DNA of 18,434 nt, taken from the NCBI GenBank assembly GCA_902497095.1, contig CABVDD010000038.1, positions 1 through 18,434 of the forward strand. Direction: 5' to 3'. This DNA comes from an uncultured Faecalicoccus sp. (lineage in GTDB: Bacteria > Bacillota_I > Bacilli_A > Erysipelotrichales > Erysipelotrichaceae). A program made the translations under genes and the position numbers. The notes beneath the pieces were generated by a model. It saw nothing but the letters and a program-made list of their open reading frames with translations. It made no database searches and was not told the origin of the DNA. Position 1 is the stretch's first letter. Each line of letters starts with the position of its first letter. Below are positions 1 to 7,898 of this stretch, piece after piece.

Positions 1-191
1 AATTCCAACAGATGCGCATGGAGGATATCGAAAGAGAAGAGAATGCCCGTATTGAGCAGGCTGAAAAAAAAGGAAGAGCCGAAGGCCAAAGAGAGTTGAT
101 CAAGACTTTAGCACAGAGTATGACGATTGAACAAATATCAAAGATCTTACAAAGAACAAATGAAGAAATTAAATGTATACTGAAATCATAG
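1..191 (+). CDS. C-terminal fragment of Rpn/PD-(D/E)XK nuclease-family protein (partial)
   Basis: The open frame enters from the left edge (codons begin at base 3) and stops at TAG 189-191, giving about 62 residues. The visible part is a charged helical stretch rich in Glu, Lys and Arg, then a short segment reading TIEQISKILQRTNEEI. A charged linker with GRAEGQRE followed by a '(S/T)IEQISKI' helix-turn-helix-like tail is typical of the C-terminus of Rpn-family recombination-promoting nucleases, also annotated as PD-(D/E)XK transposase-like proteins. The nuclease core lies outside the window, so activity cannot be judged. The family assignment rests on tail resemblance only. No clear terminator follows it. 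Confidence 0.55.
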   Translation, partial: FQQMRMEDIEREENARIEQAEKKGRAEGQRELIKTLAQSMTIEQISKILQRTNEEIKCILKS

Positions 192-288
192 TGTTTTTGC
201 TTGTGATAGAAAAGTGATTTTTTACAAGTTCAAAAAGATATAAAGTATTTTCAATTTTTGTATAAACTACAGTGACAAAAGTAGAATT

Positions 289-316
289 TTGTATTTCACA
301 AAAAATACGCTATAAT
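289..316 (+). promoter_or_regulatory. Putative sigma-A promoter of the 4,6-dehydratase gene
   Basis: A perfect -10 box TATAAT lies at 311-316, with a weak -35 TTGTAT at 289-294 and a 16-bp spacer. The predicted start of transcription near 323 leaves a short leader holding the ribosome site AGGTGA (328-333), 4 nt before ATG 338. This promoter sits inside the upstream in-frame extension that would begin at GTG 272, which argues for the ATG at 338 as the real start. Confidence 0.55.
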
Positions 317-337
317 AAGTGGGATATAGGTGAATGT

Positions 338-2185
338 ATGACAAGTTTATATAAATCCATGGTATATCAAAAATACAGAGGTATTCTGATCTCGTTATAT
401 GATATATCTGTCGTTTTCTTTAGTTATGTATTTGCGTTTTTCTTTGACAATGATTTCTTTTTAAATGGAGGAATGCTTCATATTACACGTGCTATTATTC
501 TAGGAATGTGTTTTGTGCTCCTTCTACATGCGATCATGGGAATCATTTTTCAGACACATAAAAGCTTATGGACATTTACCGGTCCAAGTGAGGTCATTCG
601 TGCAGCTTCAAAATCTATATGTTGCCTTGTGATCATGTTGATATTTTCTTATTCGGCCGGTTTATTTCTGCACACGCAAATATTGGTTATCGCAGAGACA
701 CTTTCGTTTTTTATCTGTTTGGGTTCTCGTTTAGTGTATCGTTCTTTTCGAAGATATGCTTTGGATATGGAACGAAATGAGAATGCTTTGATCGTAGGGG
801 CCGGAAATGCAGGCTATTTGATGTTGAGTGAAATTTATCGCGGTTCTAGTTATCCATATAATGTAATTGGATTTTTAGATGATATGAAAGAGAAGGGCAC
901 CATCGTCAACGGCAAAAAGGTATTAGGTACTGTTGATGATGTCAAAGATGTTTGTGCAAAATATGATGTCAAACATGTCTTTATTGCGATCTCTAAAGCC
1001 ACTCGCCAACAAAAACAAAGAATTATTGATCTCTGTGCTTCTTCAGGTGCTAATACTAAGATCATGCGATTCACAACAGAAAGTGATTTGAATTCACCGG
1101 TACATGTAGAGGATATTCAGATTGAAGATTTGTTGGAGAGGCCAAGTATTAATTTGGAAAATGATCAAATCGGCTCTTATTTGTGCGATAAAGTCGTGTG
1201 TGTAACTGGAGCTGGTGGCTCTATTGGTTCAGAGTTGGTTCGTCAGATTTTAAAATTTGATCCTAAAACATTAGTTTTGTTGGATATCAATGAAAATACC
1301 TTGTACATGTTGAAACAGGAAATATTGCGCGGAATTCGTCAGGGAATATACAGAGCGGATGTACAATTGGAAACTTTGATCGTTTCTATTCGAGAACGGG
1401 ATGAAATTTTTAAGATCTTGAAGAAGTATCAACCTGATGTTGTATATCATGCAGCGGCTCATAAGCATGTTCCTTTGATGGAAGATCGTCCAACAGAGGC
1501 TATTCGCAACAATGTTTTTGGTACCAAAAATGTCATCGATGCCTGCATTGCCAACAATGTTCAACGATTTATCATGATTTCTACGGATAAAGCTGTAAAT
1601 CCGACAAATGTTATGGGAGCTACAAAGCGTATGACCGAACTGATCATGCAGTCTCGAGAAACGGATAAACCAATCAAAATGGCTGCCGTTCGTTTTGGAA
1701 ATGTATTAGGATCCAATGGTTCTGTAATTCCTATCTTTAAAGAACAGATCAAACAAGGGGGTCCAGTTACCATTACAGATAAAAAGATACAGCGTTATTT
1801 TATGACAATACCGGAAGCAGCACAGCTTGTTTTACAGGCAGGTTATTATGCCAACCACAGAGAAATTTTTGTATTAGACATGGGAAAACCAGTAAAGATA
1901 CTAGATCTGGCCGAAAAGATGATTTCGTTATCGGGTTCGATACCTTATAAAGATATTGAAATCAAGGAAATAGGTTTACGCCCTGGTGAAAAGATGTTTG
2001 AGGAGCTGGCATTGGAAATTGAAAAATGTCATCGTACGCAAAACAAATTAATTTTTGTACATGAACCTATCAATATTTCTCAGGAAAAAGTGGATCAGAA
2101 AATTACCACATTATATGATGTGATTATGAAAACAGATGATGTTGCTCAGATCAAATCTGTACTCATGGATGCGATCAAGGACTAA
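338..2185 (+). CDS. Membrane-bound nucleotide-sugar 4,6-dehydratase (PglF/WbpM/CapD-like)
   Basis: This 615-residue protein probably converts UDP-GlcNAc to the UDP-4-keto-6-deoxy sugar at the inner face of the membrane, the committed step towards bacillosamine, QuiNAc or FucNAc. The N-terminus holds about four hydrophobic segments (roughly residues 15-130). A first Rossmann motif GAGNAG is at 154-159 and a second, TGAGGSIG, at 290-297. The catalytic region reads S415-T-D-K then M426-G-A-T-K430. The Ser-Met-Lys arrangement, with Met in place of the usual SDR Tyr, is the hallmark of the large membrane dehydratases. Length fits the family (about 600-665). ATG 338 is preferred over GTG 272 because it has a ribosome site and the -10 box lies between the two. 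It is transcribed separately from the following glycan operon, since a terminator follows. Substrate stereochemistry (5-inverting or retaining) cannot be read here. Confidence 0.9.
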   Translation: MTSLYKSMVYQKYRGILISLYDISVVFFSYVFAFFFDNDFFLNGGMLHITRAIILGMCFVLLLHAIMGIIFQTHKSLWTFTGPSEVIRAASKSICCLVIMLIFSYSAGLFLHTQILVIAETLSFFICLGSRLVYRSFRRYALDMERNENALIVGAGNAGYLMLSEIYRGSSYPYNVIGFLDDMKEKGTIVNGKKVLGTVDDVKDVCAKYDVKHVFIAISKATRQQKQRIIDLCASSGANTKIMRFTTESDLNSPVHVEDIQIEDLLERPSINLENDQIGSYLCDKVVCVTGAGGSIGSELVRQILKFDPKTLVLLDINENTLYMLKQEILRGIRQGIYRADVQLETLIVSIRERDEIFKILKKYQPDVVYHAAAHKHVPLMEDRPTEAIRNNVFGTKNVIDACIANNVQRFIMISTDKAVNPTNVMGATKRMTELIMQSRETDKPIKMAAVRFGNVLGSNGSVIPIFKEQIKQGGPVTITDKKIQRYFMTIPEAAQLVLQAGYYANHREIFVLDMGKPVKILDLAEKMISLSGSIPYKDIEIKEIGLRPGEKMFEELALEIEKCHRTQNKLIFVHEPINISQEKVDQKITTLYDVIMKTDDVAQIKSVLMDAIKD

Positions 2186-2192
2186 ATCAATG

Positions 2193-2217
2193 AGATGGAT
2201 CGTATCCATCTTTTTTT
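2193..2217 (+). terminator. Intrinsic terminator after the dehydratase gene
   Basis: An 8-bp perfect stem, AGATGGAT (2193-2200) with ATCCATCT (2204-2211), has a 3-nt loop and runs into seven T residues (2211-2217). It begins 8 nt after the stop codon. Confidence 0.85.
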
Positions 2218-2242
2218 GTGGGCGATAATTCAAAAGGATTTA

Positions 2243-2251
2243 TGGTACAAT
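2243..2251 (+). promoter_or_regulatory. Extended -10 promoter for the glycan operon
   Basis: TGG followed by TACAAT (2243-2251) forms an extended -10 element with TATG upstream. No convincing -35 lies 17 bp before it. Transcription would begin near 2258, giving a leader of about 25 nt with AGGAG at 2270-2274, 8 nt before the ATG at 2283. It lies just past the previous terminator, as expected for a separate operon promoter. Confidence 0.5.
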
Positions 2252-2282
2252 ACTTTTTAGAGAAAATACAGGAGTTGAGTGT

Positions 2283-2897
2283 ATGTATTCTAAATATGTA
2301 AAACGCATGATTGATTTTTTGATCAGTTTATTGGGATTTATAGTGTTATCACCACTTTTTTTAATACTTTGTTTATTGATCAAATTGACTTCAAAAGGAC
2401 CCGTATTCTTTAAACAGAAAAGAGTAGGTATTCATAAAACATATTTTGATATTTTAAAGTTTAGAACGATGAAAATAGATACACCTAAAGATGTACCTAC
2501 ACATTTATTGTCGGATCCAGATCAGTACATCACCAGTGTTGGGCGCTTTCTTAGAAAAACTTCACTGGATGAACTACCACAATTGATTAATATTATCAAA
2601 GGAGATATGTCTATTGTAGGACCTCGTCCGGCTTTATGGAATCAGTATGATTTGATTGCACAACGAGATATCTATCATGCCAATGATGTAATGCCTGGAC
2701 TTACCGGATGGGCGCAAATCAATGGTCGTGATGAATTGGAGATTTCGGTAAAGGCAAAATTGGATGGATATTATGTACAGAAAATGAGCTTTTTGTTTGA
2801 TTGTAAGTGTTTTTTTATGACGATCACATCCGTATTAAAACATGAAGGTGTCGTCGAAGGTGGAACTGGCACTATGCATGAAGGAGATTCCAAATGA
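2283..2897 (+). CDS. Undecaprenyl-phosphate phosphoglycosyl transferase (PglC-like, monotopic)
   Basis: This 204-residue enzyme should transfer a sugar-1-phosphate from a UDP-sugar to undecaprenyl phosphate, starting assembly of a lipid-linked glycan on the cytosolic face. It is the small, single-domain monotopic type. One reentrant hydrophobic helix (about residues 9-34) carries the Ser23-Pro24 helix break known from PglC. The conserved KFRTM motif follows, then the catalytic Asp96-Glu97 pair in SLDELPQ, the VGPRP segment and PGLTGWAQINGR. Only the catalytic domain is present, without the four-helix N-terminus of WcaJ or WbaP. It leads the operon, with the next gene overlapping by ATGA. Given the dehydratase upstream, the likely donor is a 6-deoxy-HexNAc nucleotide (inference). 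Confidence 0.92.
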   Translation: MYSKYVKRMIDFLISLLGFIVLSPLFLILCLLIKLTSKGPVFFKQKRVGIHKTYFDILKFRTMKIDTPKDVPTHLLSDPDQYITSVGRFLRKTSLDELPQLINIIKGDMSIVGPRPALWNQYDLIAQRDIYHANDVMPGLTGWAQINGRDELEISVKAKLDGYYVQKMSFLFDCKCFFMTITSVLKHEGVVEGGTGTMHEGDSK

Positions 2898-3763
2898 AAA
2901 AGATACTGATCACGGGCAAAAACAGTTATCTTGGTTCTTTTGTGAAACAAGAGTTAAATAAGTATCCACAAGCGTATCAAGTAGTAGAATTGGATTTGAC
3001 AGATCCTGACTGGCAAAGCTTTGATTTTTCAAAGTTTGATGTTGTATATCATGTAGCCGGATTAGCACATTCTACACCAGATGAAAGTCAAAGAGATCTA
3101 TATTATCAGGTAAATACGCAACTAGCGTATCAAACTGCTTGTAAAGCAGCTAAAGAAGGAGTTTCACAATTTATTTTCATGAGTTCGATCATTGTTTATG
3201 GAAGTGGAAAAATAGGACAAAAACGAGTGATTACCAAAGATACTGCCTTAACACCAGATAATTTTTATGGAGATTCTAAAAAACAGGCAGAGAAAAAGAT
3301 CTTATCCATTCCTACTTCGATGAAAGTTGTGATTTTGCGTCCTCCTATGATCTATGGGCCACAGTCTAAAGGAAATTATCCTTTATTGGCAAAATTTGCT
3401 TCAAAAACACCTATATTTCCTACAATAAAAAATGAAAGAAGCATGTTGTTTGTAGGAAATCTAGCTTTATTTGTCAAACGTTGTATCGATAAAGAATTGG
3501 AAGGTATATATCTTCCACAAAACGAGCAGTACGTTTCAACCTGTGATATGGTAAATAAAATTGCACGATATCATCATCATAAAATTTGGTTTACGTCTTT
3601 ATTAAATCCTTTTGTACGGCTTTTTCATTCTATGAATGCAGTAAATAAGGTATTTGGCAATTTGATCATTGATCCATCGTTATCTGATTTTTCATTGGAT
3701 TATCAAGCTTATTCTTTTGATCAAAGTATACAATTGACAGAAAAAGGAGAGAAAAGTCTATGA
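2894..3763 (+). CDS. NAD-dependent epimerase/dehydratase-family protein, probable 4-keto-sugar reductase
   Basis: This 289-residue extended SDR protein has an N-terminal Rossmann motif TGKNSYLG (residues 7-14), a Ser pair at 97-98 in MSSIIVYG, and the Tyr125-x-x-x-Lys129 catalytic pair in YGDSKK. A RPPMIYGP motif for nucleotide-sugar binding follows. It starts inside the stop of the phosphoglycosyl transferase (ATGA), so the two are translationally coupled. Known QuiNAc and FucNAc pathways pair a membrane dehydratase with a similar SDR that reduces the 4-keto group (WreQ, WbpV, WbpK). That role fits here because no aminotransferase is present for bacillosamine. A plain epimerase role is not excluded. 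The product is inferred, not shown. Confidence 0.75.
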   Translation: MKKILITGKNSYLGSFVKQELNKYPQAYQVVELDLTDPDWQSFDFSKFDVVYHVAGLAHSTPDESQRDLYYQVNTQLAYQTACKAAKEGVSQFIFMSSIIVYGSGKIGQKRVITKDTALTPDNFYGDSKKQAEKKILSIPTSMKVVILRPPMIYGPQSKGNYPLLAKFASKTPIFPTIKNERSMLFVGNLALFVKRCIDKELEGIYLPQNEQYVSTCDMVNKIARYHHHKIWFTSLLNPFVRLFHSMNAVNKVFGNLIIDPSLSDFSLDYQAYSFDQSIQLTEKGEKSL

Positions 3764-4884
3764 AAGTAGGTATAGTCTGTGCTTTTGATACATATTTTGA
3801 TCGTGTTTCACTTTTAAAAGATTTTTATCAACAACAAAATGTGCAGGTAAAAGTATACGCTTCTGATTTTTCACATCGAAAAAAGATGAAAAGCAGAGAA
3901 TCCTCTCTTGTCGATGCGTGGATCGATACAAAACCATATCGTAAAAATTTGTCAATCGCAAGATTGCGCTCTCATTATGATTTTTCACAAAAAGCAGAAA
4001 AAATAGTAGAACATGAAAAGTTGGATGTTCTTCATGTGCTTGTTCCTTGTAACGCATTAGTTAAATATATGGCTTGTATCAAACAAAAAGAACCAAAGAC
4101 AAAACTGATTTTCGATTTGATCGATTTATGGCCGGAGACGATGCCTATATCGCAAATCAAGAATGTATTTCCCTTTACATTATGGAAGAAGATTCGTGAC
4201 AAGGATTTAGATAAAGCCGATCTTATTTTCACGGAATGTAAATTGTATCAACAAGTTTTGCATAAAGAAGCAGATCCTAAATATAAAGTTTTATATTGGG
4301 CTAGATCGGAAAAGCCATTAAAGACTCATGTACAGATCAAAGAAAGCGAACTTTCTTTTTGTTATTTGGGTTCCATGAATCACATTATCGATATTGAATT
4401 TATCGAAAAGTTTTTAAGTGCTTGTTTACAATATAGACCTGTGACATTGCATCTGATTGGTGATGGAGAATCTAAAGAACAATTGATTCAAAGTGTAAGG
4501 CGAAAAGGAATTCAGGTTATAGATCATCATAAAGTATATGACCAAAAAGAAAAACAAGAAATTTTTGATCAATGTAATTATGCATTGAATGTCATGAAAG
4601 AAAGCGTAGTTGTGGGATTGACCATGAAGTCGTTAGATTATATGTGTGCTCAGATCCCTTTGATCAATACTATTGGTGGTGATACCAGGGAATTTTGTGA
4701 AATGTATAATATTGGTTTTCATGTTCCTTTTGATCAAATTGAAAAATATGCACAAAAGGTATGTACACAGACTTTACAGGAACAGTATGAACAAAGAAAA
4801 CAGATCAAAAAGCTATATGAGAGTTATTTTACAAAAGAATCTTTTATGAAGACAATGAAAGATGCATGGGAGAAACTGATATGA
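3760..4884 (+). CDS. Glycosyltransferase family 4-like protein (GT-B fold)
   Basis: This 374-residue protein probably adds a sugar from a nucleotide donor to the growing lipid-linked glycan in the cytosol. The N-terminal half shows the pattern of a GT-B acceptor domain (about 1-190), including the DLIDLWPETMP segment. The C-terminal half has a conserved FCYLGSMN strand (about 203-210), LIGDGES, and a GLTMKSLDYMCAQIPLI segment (about 287-303). That last segment occupies the donor-binding position of GT4 enzymes, and a GGDTREF stretch follows. Its start overlaps the previous stop by 4 nt and its own stop overlaps the next gene in the same way. Donor and linkage cannot be told from sequence. Confidence 0.82.
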   Translation: MKVGIVCAFDTYFDRVSLLKDFYQQQNVQVKVYASDFSHRKKMKSRESSLVDAWIDTKPYRKNLSIARLRSHYDFSQKAEKIVEHEKLDVLHVLVPCNALVKYMACIKQKEPKTKLIFDLIDLWPETMPISQIKNVFPFTLWKKIRDKDLDKADLIFTECKLYQQVLHKEADPKYKVLYWARSEKPLKTHVQIKESELSFCYLGSMNHIIDIEFIEKFLSACLQYRPVTLHLIGDGESKEQLIQSVRRKGIQVIDHHKVYDQKEKQEIFDQCNYALNVMKESVVVGLTMKSLDYMCAQIPLINTIGGDTREFCEMYNIGFHVPFDQIEKYAQKVCTQTLQEQYEQRKQIKKLYESYFTKESFMKTMKDAWEKLI

Positions 4885-5672
4885 AAATCGGTTATGGAAT
4901 TTTGGTCATATATAATAAAGCCATTGAACGATCTCTTTCATATAGGATTTTTAAAGATCAGTTGCCAATTATCGTAGTTGATAACAGTACTTTGGATAAA
5001 ATTCGAAAAATCAATCTGGCACAGGTCAAAAAAGATGGAAATATCTATTTGGATATGAAAGGAAACCAAGGTCTAAGCAAAGCCTATAACCAAGCTATTT
5101 GCCATATTCAAAAAATAGAGAATGAACCTTGTTTTGTATTGATCATGGATGATGATACTGTATTTGAAAAAGATTTCTTACAAAAAGCTTTACAAGAAAT
5201 GCACAGATTTAAAGCAGATGTATATGTTCCTATAGTAAAAGCTCATTCACAAATTCTTTCTCCTTGTATGATTCATAAAGGAAGAGTGAAGGCAATTGAT
5301 GATTTATCTAAGCTAAACAAAGAAAACATTACGGCCATCAATAGTGGTATGATCGTATTTTTAAAAGTTTATCAAGATATTCAATATAATGAAAATTTGT
5401 TTTTAGAGTATATTGATCATGATTTCATAAGGCAAGTCAAAGAAAAAAAGTATTCCATTCATGTTTTACAACAAGAAGTTCAACAGAATTTCTCGGTATT
5501 TGAAAATGATAAAGATTCGGCCAAGACAAGATATTTCTTATTAAAGAAAGACTTGGATGTTTTTTATGACAAAAGTTGGCAGCAGCGCTTATTATATAAA
5601 AGTATTTTATGGAAACGTAAGATACGAGCTATCATGCAGTATAAGGATTTATCAATACTTTGGAAGTGGTAA
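4881..5672 (+). CDS. Glycosyltransferase family 2 (GT-A fold), first copy
   Basis: This 263-residue protein has GT-A features: IIVVDNS with Asp34 for nucleotide binding, GNQGLSKAYNQA as seen in rhamnosyltransferase-like GT2 enzymes, and an acidic triplet Asp90-Asp91-Asp92 (MDDDT) as the metal-binding DXD motif. ATG 4881 is chosen over the in-frame ATG 4866. It forms an ATGA overlap with the previous stop, like the other junctions in this operon, and GGGAGA lies 7 nt upstream. The region after about residue 200 is rich in Lys and aromatic residues and may sit at the membrane surface. Donor sugar unknown. Confidence 0.82.
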   Translation: MKIGYGILVIYNKAIERSLSYRIFKDQLPIIVVDNSTLDKIRKINLAQVKKDGNIYLDMKGNQGLSKAYNQAICHIQKIENEPCFVLIMDDDTVFEKDFLQKALQEMHRFKADVYVPIVKAHSQILSPCMIHKGRVKAIDDLSKLNKENITAINSGMIVFLKVYQDIQYNENLFLEYIDHDFIRQVKEKKYSIHVLQQEVQQNFSVFENDKDSAKTRYFLLKKDLDVFYDKSWQQRLLYKSILWKRKIRAIMQYKDLSILWKW

Positions 5673-5677
5673 GAAAA

Positions 5678-6409
5678 ATGAAAAGAAAAAGTGTTTCAGT
5701 AGCTATGGCAGCCTATAATGGGCAAGAATATATTCAACAACAAATGGAATCTATATTGAAACAACTGCATATGGATGATGAGTTGTTGATTTCTTTAGAT
5801 TTTTCAACGGATAATACAGAATATATTGTGCAAAAGATGGCGCAAAAAGATGATCGTATCCAAGTTGTACATGGTCCTAGTTCAGGCGTTTTAAAGAATT
5901 TTGAAAATGCGATCAATCTTGCGAAAAATGAAATCATATTTTTATCTGATCAAGACGATGTGTGGCTGGATGGAAAAGTCGATCGGATTTTAAAAGAATT
6001 TGATGATCAAGAAGTTCAAGTTGTCATGCATGATGCAGCTATAACAGATGAAAAGCTGCATATACAAGTTCCCTCTATTTTTAAAGAAAGAAATGTGAAA
6101 TTAGGTATTAAGGAAAATATATTGAAAAACGGGTATCGTGGTTGTTGCATGGCTTTTCGACAACAATTAAAAGATGATATCTTACCTTTTCCTAAAAAGA
6201 TACCTATGCACGATCAATGGATTGGTTTAGTTGGAGAATTGGTAGGGAAAAATGTTTTGGTTTCAGAAGTATATCTTTTATATCGAAGACATGGTAAAAA
6301 TGAAACGGATATGAAACATGCCGGTATTATGCAGATGTTGCGATGGCGAAAAGATATTTATACAGAAATTGAAAAGTTTAAAAAGAAAAAAGGATTGAAA
6401 TCTTCTTAA
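5678..6409 (+). CDS. Glycosyltransferase family 2, second copy, last gene of the glycan operon
   Basis: This 243-residue protein begins with VSVAMAAYNGQEYI, a very typical GT2 opening, and has the DXD-containing motif Asp91-Gln-Asp-Asp-Val-Trp96. It resembles the alpha-1,3-rhamnosyltransferase-like group. The usual DDGS(T)DNT element reads Leu40-Asp41-Phe42-Ser43-TDNT, so one acidic residue and the Gly are replaced. The second Asp is kept. ATG 5678 is preferred over TTG 5660, which lies inside the previous gene. The gene begins 5 nt after the previous stop. A strong terminator overlaps its stop codon and ends the operon. Confidence 0.82.
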   Translation: MKRKSVSVAMAAYNGQEYIQQQMESILKQLHMDDELLISLDFSTDNTEYIVQKMAQKDDRIQVVHGPSSGVLKNFENAINLAKNEIIFLSDQDDVWLDGKVDRILKEFDDQEVQVVMHDAAITDEKLHIQVPSIFKERNVKLGIKENILKNGYRGCCMAFRQQLKDDILPFPKKIPMHDQWIGLVGELVGKNVLVSEVYLLYRRHGKNETDMKHAGIMQMLRWRKDIYTEIEKFKKKKGLKSS

Positions 6410-6445
6410 GAAAGTGTGTTGTTTGTAGGCATGCTTTCTTTTTTT
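6408..6445 (+). terminator. Intrinsic terminator of the glycan operon
   Basis: The arm AAGAAAGTGTG (6408-6418) pairs with CATGCTTTCTT (6430-6440), using two G-U wobbles, and is followed by a T run to 6445. The stem begins within the stop codon of the last glycosyltransferase. Confidence 0.8.
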
Positions 6446-6457
6446 AAAAGAAACGTC

Positions 6458-6486
6458 TTGAAAAATCTTTATGAAATCTTTATACT
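6458..6486 (+). promoter_or_regulatory. Sigma-A promoter of the MATE transporter gene
   Basis: The -35 box TTGAAA (6458-6463) and -10 box TATACT (6481-6486) are separated by exactly 17 bp. The predicted start of transcription near 6493 leaves a leader of about 26 nt with AGGAGA at 6508-6513, 5 nt before ATG 6519. Confidence 0.7.
6463..6483 (+). repeat. Direct repeat in the MATE promoter spacer
   Basis: AAATCTTTAT occurs twice, at 6463-6472 and 6474-6483, with an 11-bp period. The two copies fill the space between the -35 and -10 boxes and enter the -10. One helical turn of spacing would place them on the same DNA face, as for a repressor or activator site. In AT-rich DNA this could be chance. 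Confidence 0.35.
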
Positions 6487-6518
6487 TCATTTCGAGATTA
6501 ATAAAATAGGAGATATAT

Positions 6519-7892
6519 ATGGAGAATGTACTTGGAATTGAAAAACCATCAAAGTTATTAAGAAGCTTTGCGATTCCCAGCATAATTTCAATGTTGGTGA
6601 GCTCATTATATAATATTGTCGATCAAATCTTTATCGGACAAGGTGTTGGCTATTTAGGAAATGCTGCCACAAATGTAGCATTTCCATTAACAACAATTAC
6701 TTTAGCCATTTCATTATTGATTGGAATTGGTTCAGCTTCTCGTTTTTCACTTTATCTTGGGGCCAAAGAAAATGATAAGGCAAGACATGTGATTGGCAAT
6801 GGTATTTTGGCAATGTTGATCAGCAGTATTATTTATGTGATTCTTGTCTTTATGTTTTTGACACCGTTAATGCGAGCTTTTGGTGCTACTGATCGCATAT
6901 TGCCTTATGCACTGCAATACACTTCAATTACGACATTAGGCGCACCATTTTTGATCGGTACCAATGTTTTAAGCAATATGATTCGTGCCGATGGAAGTCC
7001 AAAATACTCTATGGCTTGTATGCTAGTTGGTGCTATCATGAATACGATCTTAGATCCTATCTTTATCTTTGTATTTGGAATGGGTGTAGCTGGAGCTGCA
7101 TGGGCTACGGTAATTGGTCAAGTGGGATCTTTTGTAGTAGGGGCCTTTTATTTGAAAAATTTTAAACATGTTCAACTGCAGAGAAAAGATTTTCGTTTTT
7201 CCCTTCATCAAACTTTGGAAACGGCTGCTATTGGTATCAGTGCTTCAATTAATCAATGTGCGATTCTTGTCGTTCAAATCGTTTTGAATAATTCATTAGT
7301 CTATTATGGACAATTTTCTGCTTATGGACAAGATATTCCGTTGGCAGCTTGTGGTATCGTGATGAAGGTCAATTCGATTTTGATGGCTGTGATTATTGGT
7401 ATTTCACAAGGAACGCAACCAATCGTGGGGTTTAACTATGGGGCTAAATCATATGATAGAGTGCGTCAGACTTTACGATTGTCTTTAAGCTATGGCTTAT
7501 GTGTTTCTATTGTGGGCTGGGCTTGTTTTCAGTTGTTTACAGCTCCCATTCTTTCTTTGTTTGGAACTGGAGATCCTTTGTATTTTGAATTTGCCACACA
7601 CTTTATGAAAATCTTTTTATCTTTAAGTTGTGTGATCAGTATTCAAATTATATCTTCCGGTTATTTTTCTGCGGTAGGAAAACCTTTAAAAGGTATGATT
7701 CTTTCTTTAACAAGACAAGTATTGTTCTTTATTCCATTGGTTTTGATTTTGCCTCATTTTTTGGGATTGGATGGAATCATGTACAGTGCCCCGATTGCGG
7801 ATGGTGTGGCATTTATCGTCTCTTTGATTTTTGTGTTGCGTGAATGGAAACATTTAAAACAACTTCAACTTAATGTACAGAATTCAAAGTAA
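6519..7892 (+). CDS. MATE family efflux transporter (MepA-like)
   Basis: This 457-residue integral membrane protein has the pattern of about 12 transmembrane helices in two six-helix halves. It opens with LLRSFAIPSIISMLVSSLYN and VDQIFIGQGVG, the usual first-helix signature of the Na+/H+-coupled multidrug exporters of the MATE/DinF group. The internal segments DPIFIFVFGMGVAGAAWATV and QGTQPIVGFNYGA are also family signatures. Length matches MepA-like proteins (about 450). It has its own promoter and is not coupled to the glycan operon, which ends in a terminator 74 nt upstream. Substrates cannot be predicted. MATE proteins share a superfamily with Wzx flippases, but the motifs here are those of drug exporters. 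Confidence 0.92.
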   Translation: MENVLGIEKPSKLLRSFAIPSIISMLVSSLYNIVDQIFIGQGVGYLGNAATNVAFPLTTITLAISLLIGIGSASRFSLYLGAKENDKARHVIGNGILAMLISSIIYVILVFMFLTPLMRAFGATDRILPYALQYTSITTLGAPFLIGTNVLSNMIRADGSPKYSMACMLVGAIMNTILDPIFIFVFGMGVAGAAWATVIGQVGSFVVGAFYLKNFKHVQLQRKDFRFSLHQTLETAAIGISASINQCAILVVQIVLNNSLVYYGQFSAYGQDIPLAACGIVMKVNSILMAVIIGISQGTQPIVGFNYGAKSYDRVRQTLRLSLSYGLCVSIVGWACFQLFTAPILSLFGTGDPLYFEFATHFMKIFLSLSCVISIQIISSGYFSAVGKPLKGMILSLTRQVLFFIPLVLILPHFLGLDGIMYSAPIADGVAFIVSLIFVLREWKHLKQLQLNVQNSK

Positions 7893-7898
7893 AAAGAA

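Noticed and set aside
194..236. TTTTTGCTTGT against ACAAGTTCAAAAA as a terminator for the Rpn-like gene
   Set aside because: The stem is AT-rich and bulged, has a long loop, and lacks a T run after it.
272..337. In-frame GTG extension giving a 637-residue dehydratase
   Set aside because: No ribosome site precedes GTG 272, and a TATAAT box lies inside the extension. ATG 338 has AGGTGA at good spacing.
6519..7892. MATE protein as the missing Wzx flippase of the glycan cluster
   Set aside because: Its motifs are those of MepA-like drug exporters. It has its own promoter and lies after the operon terminator.
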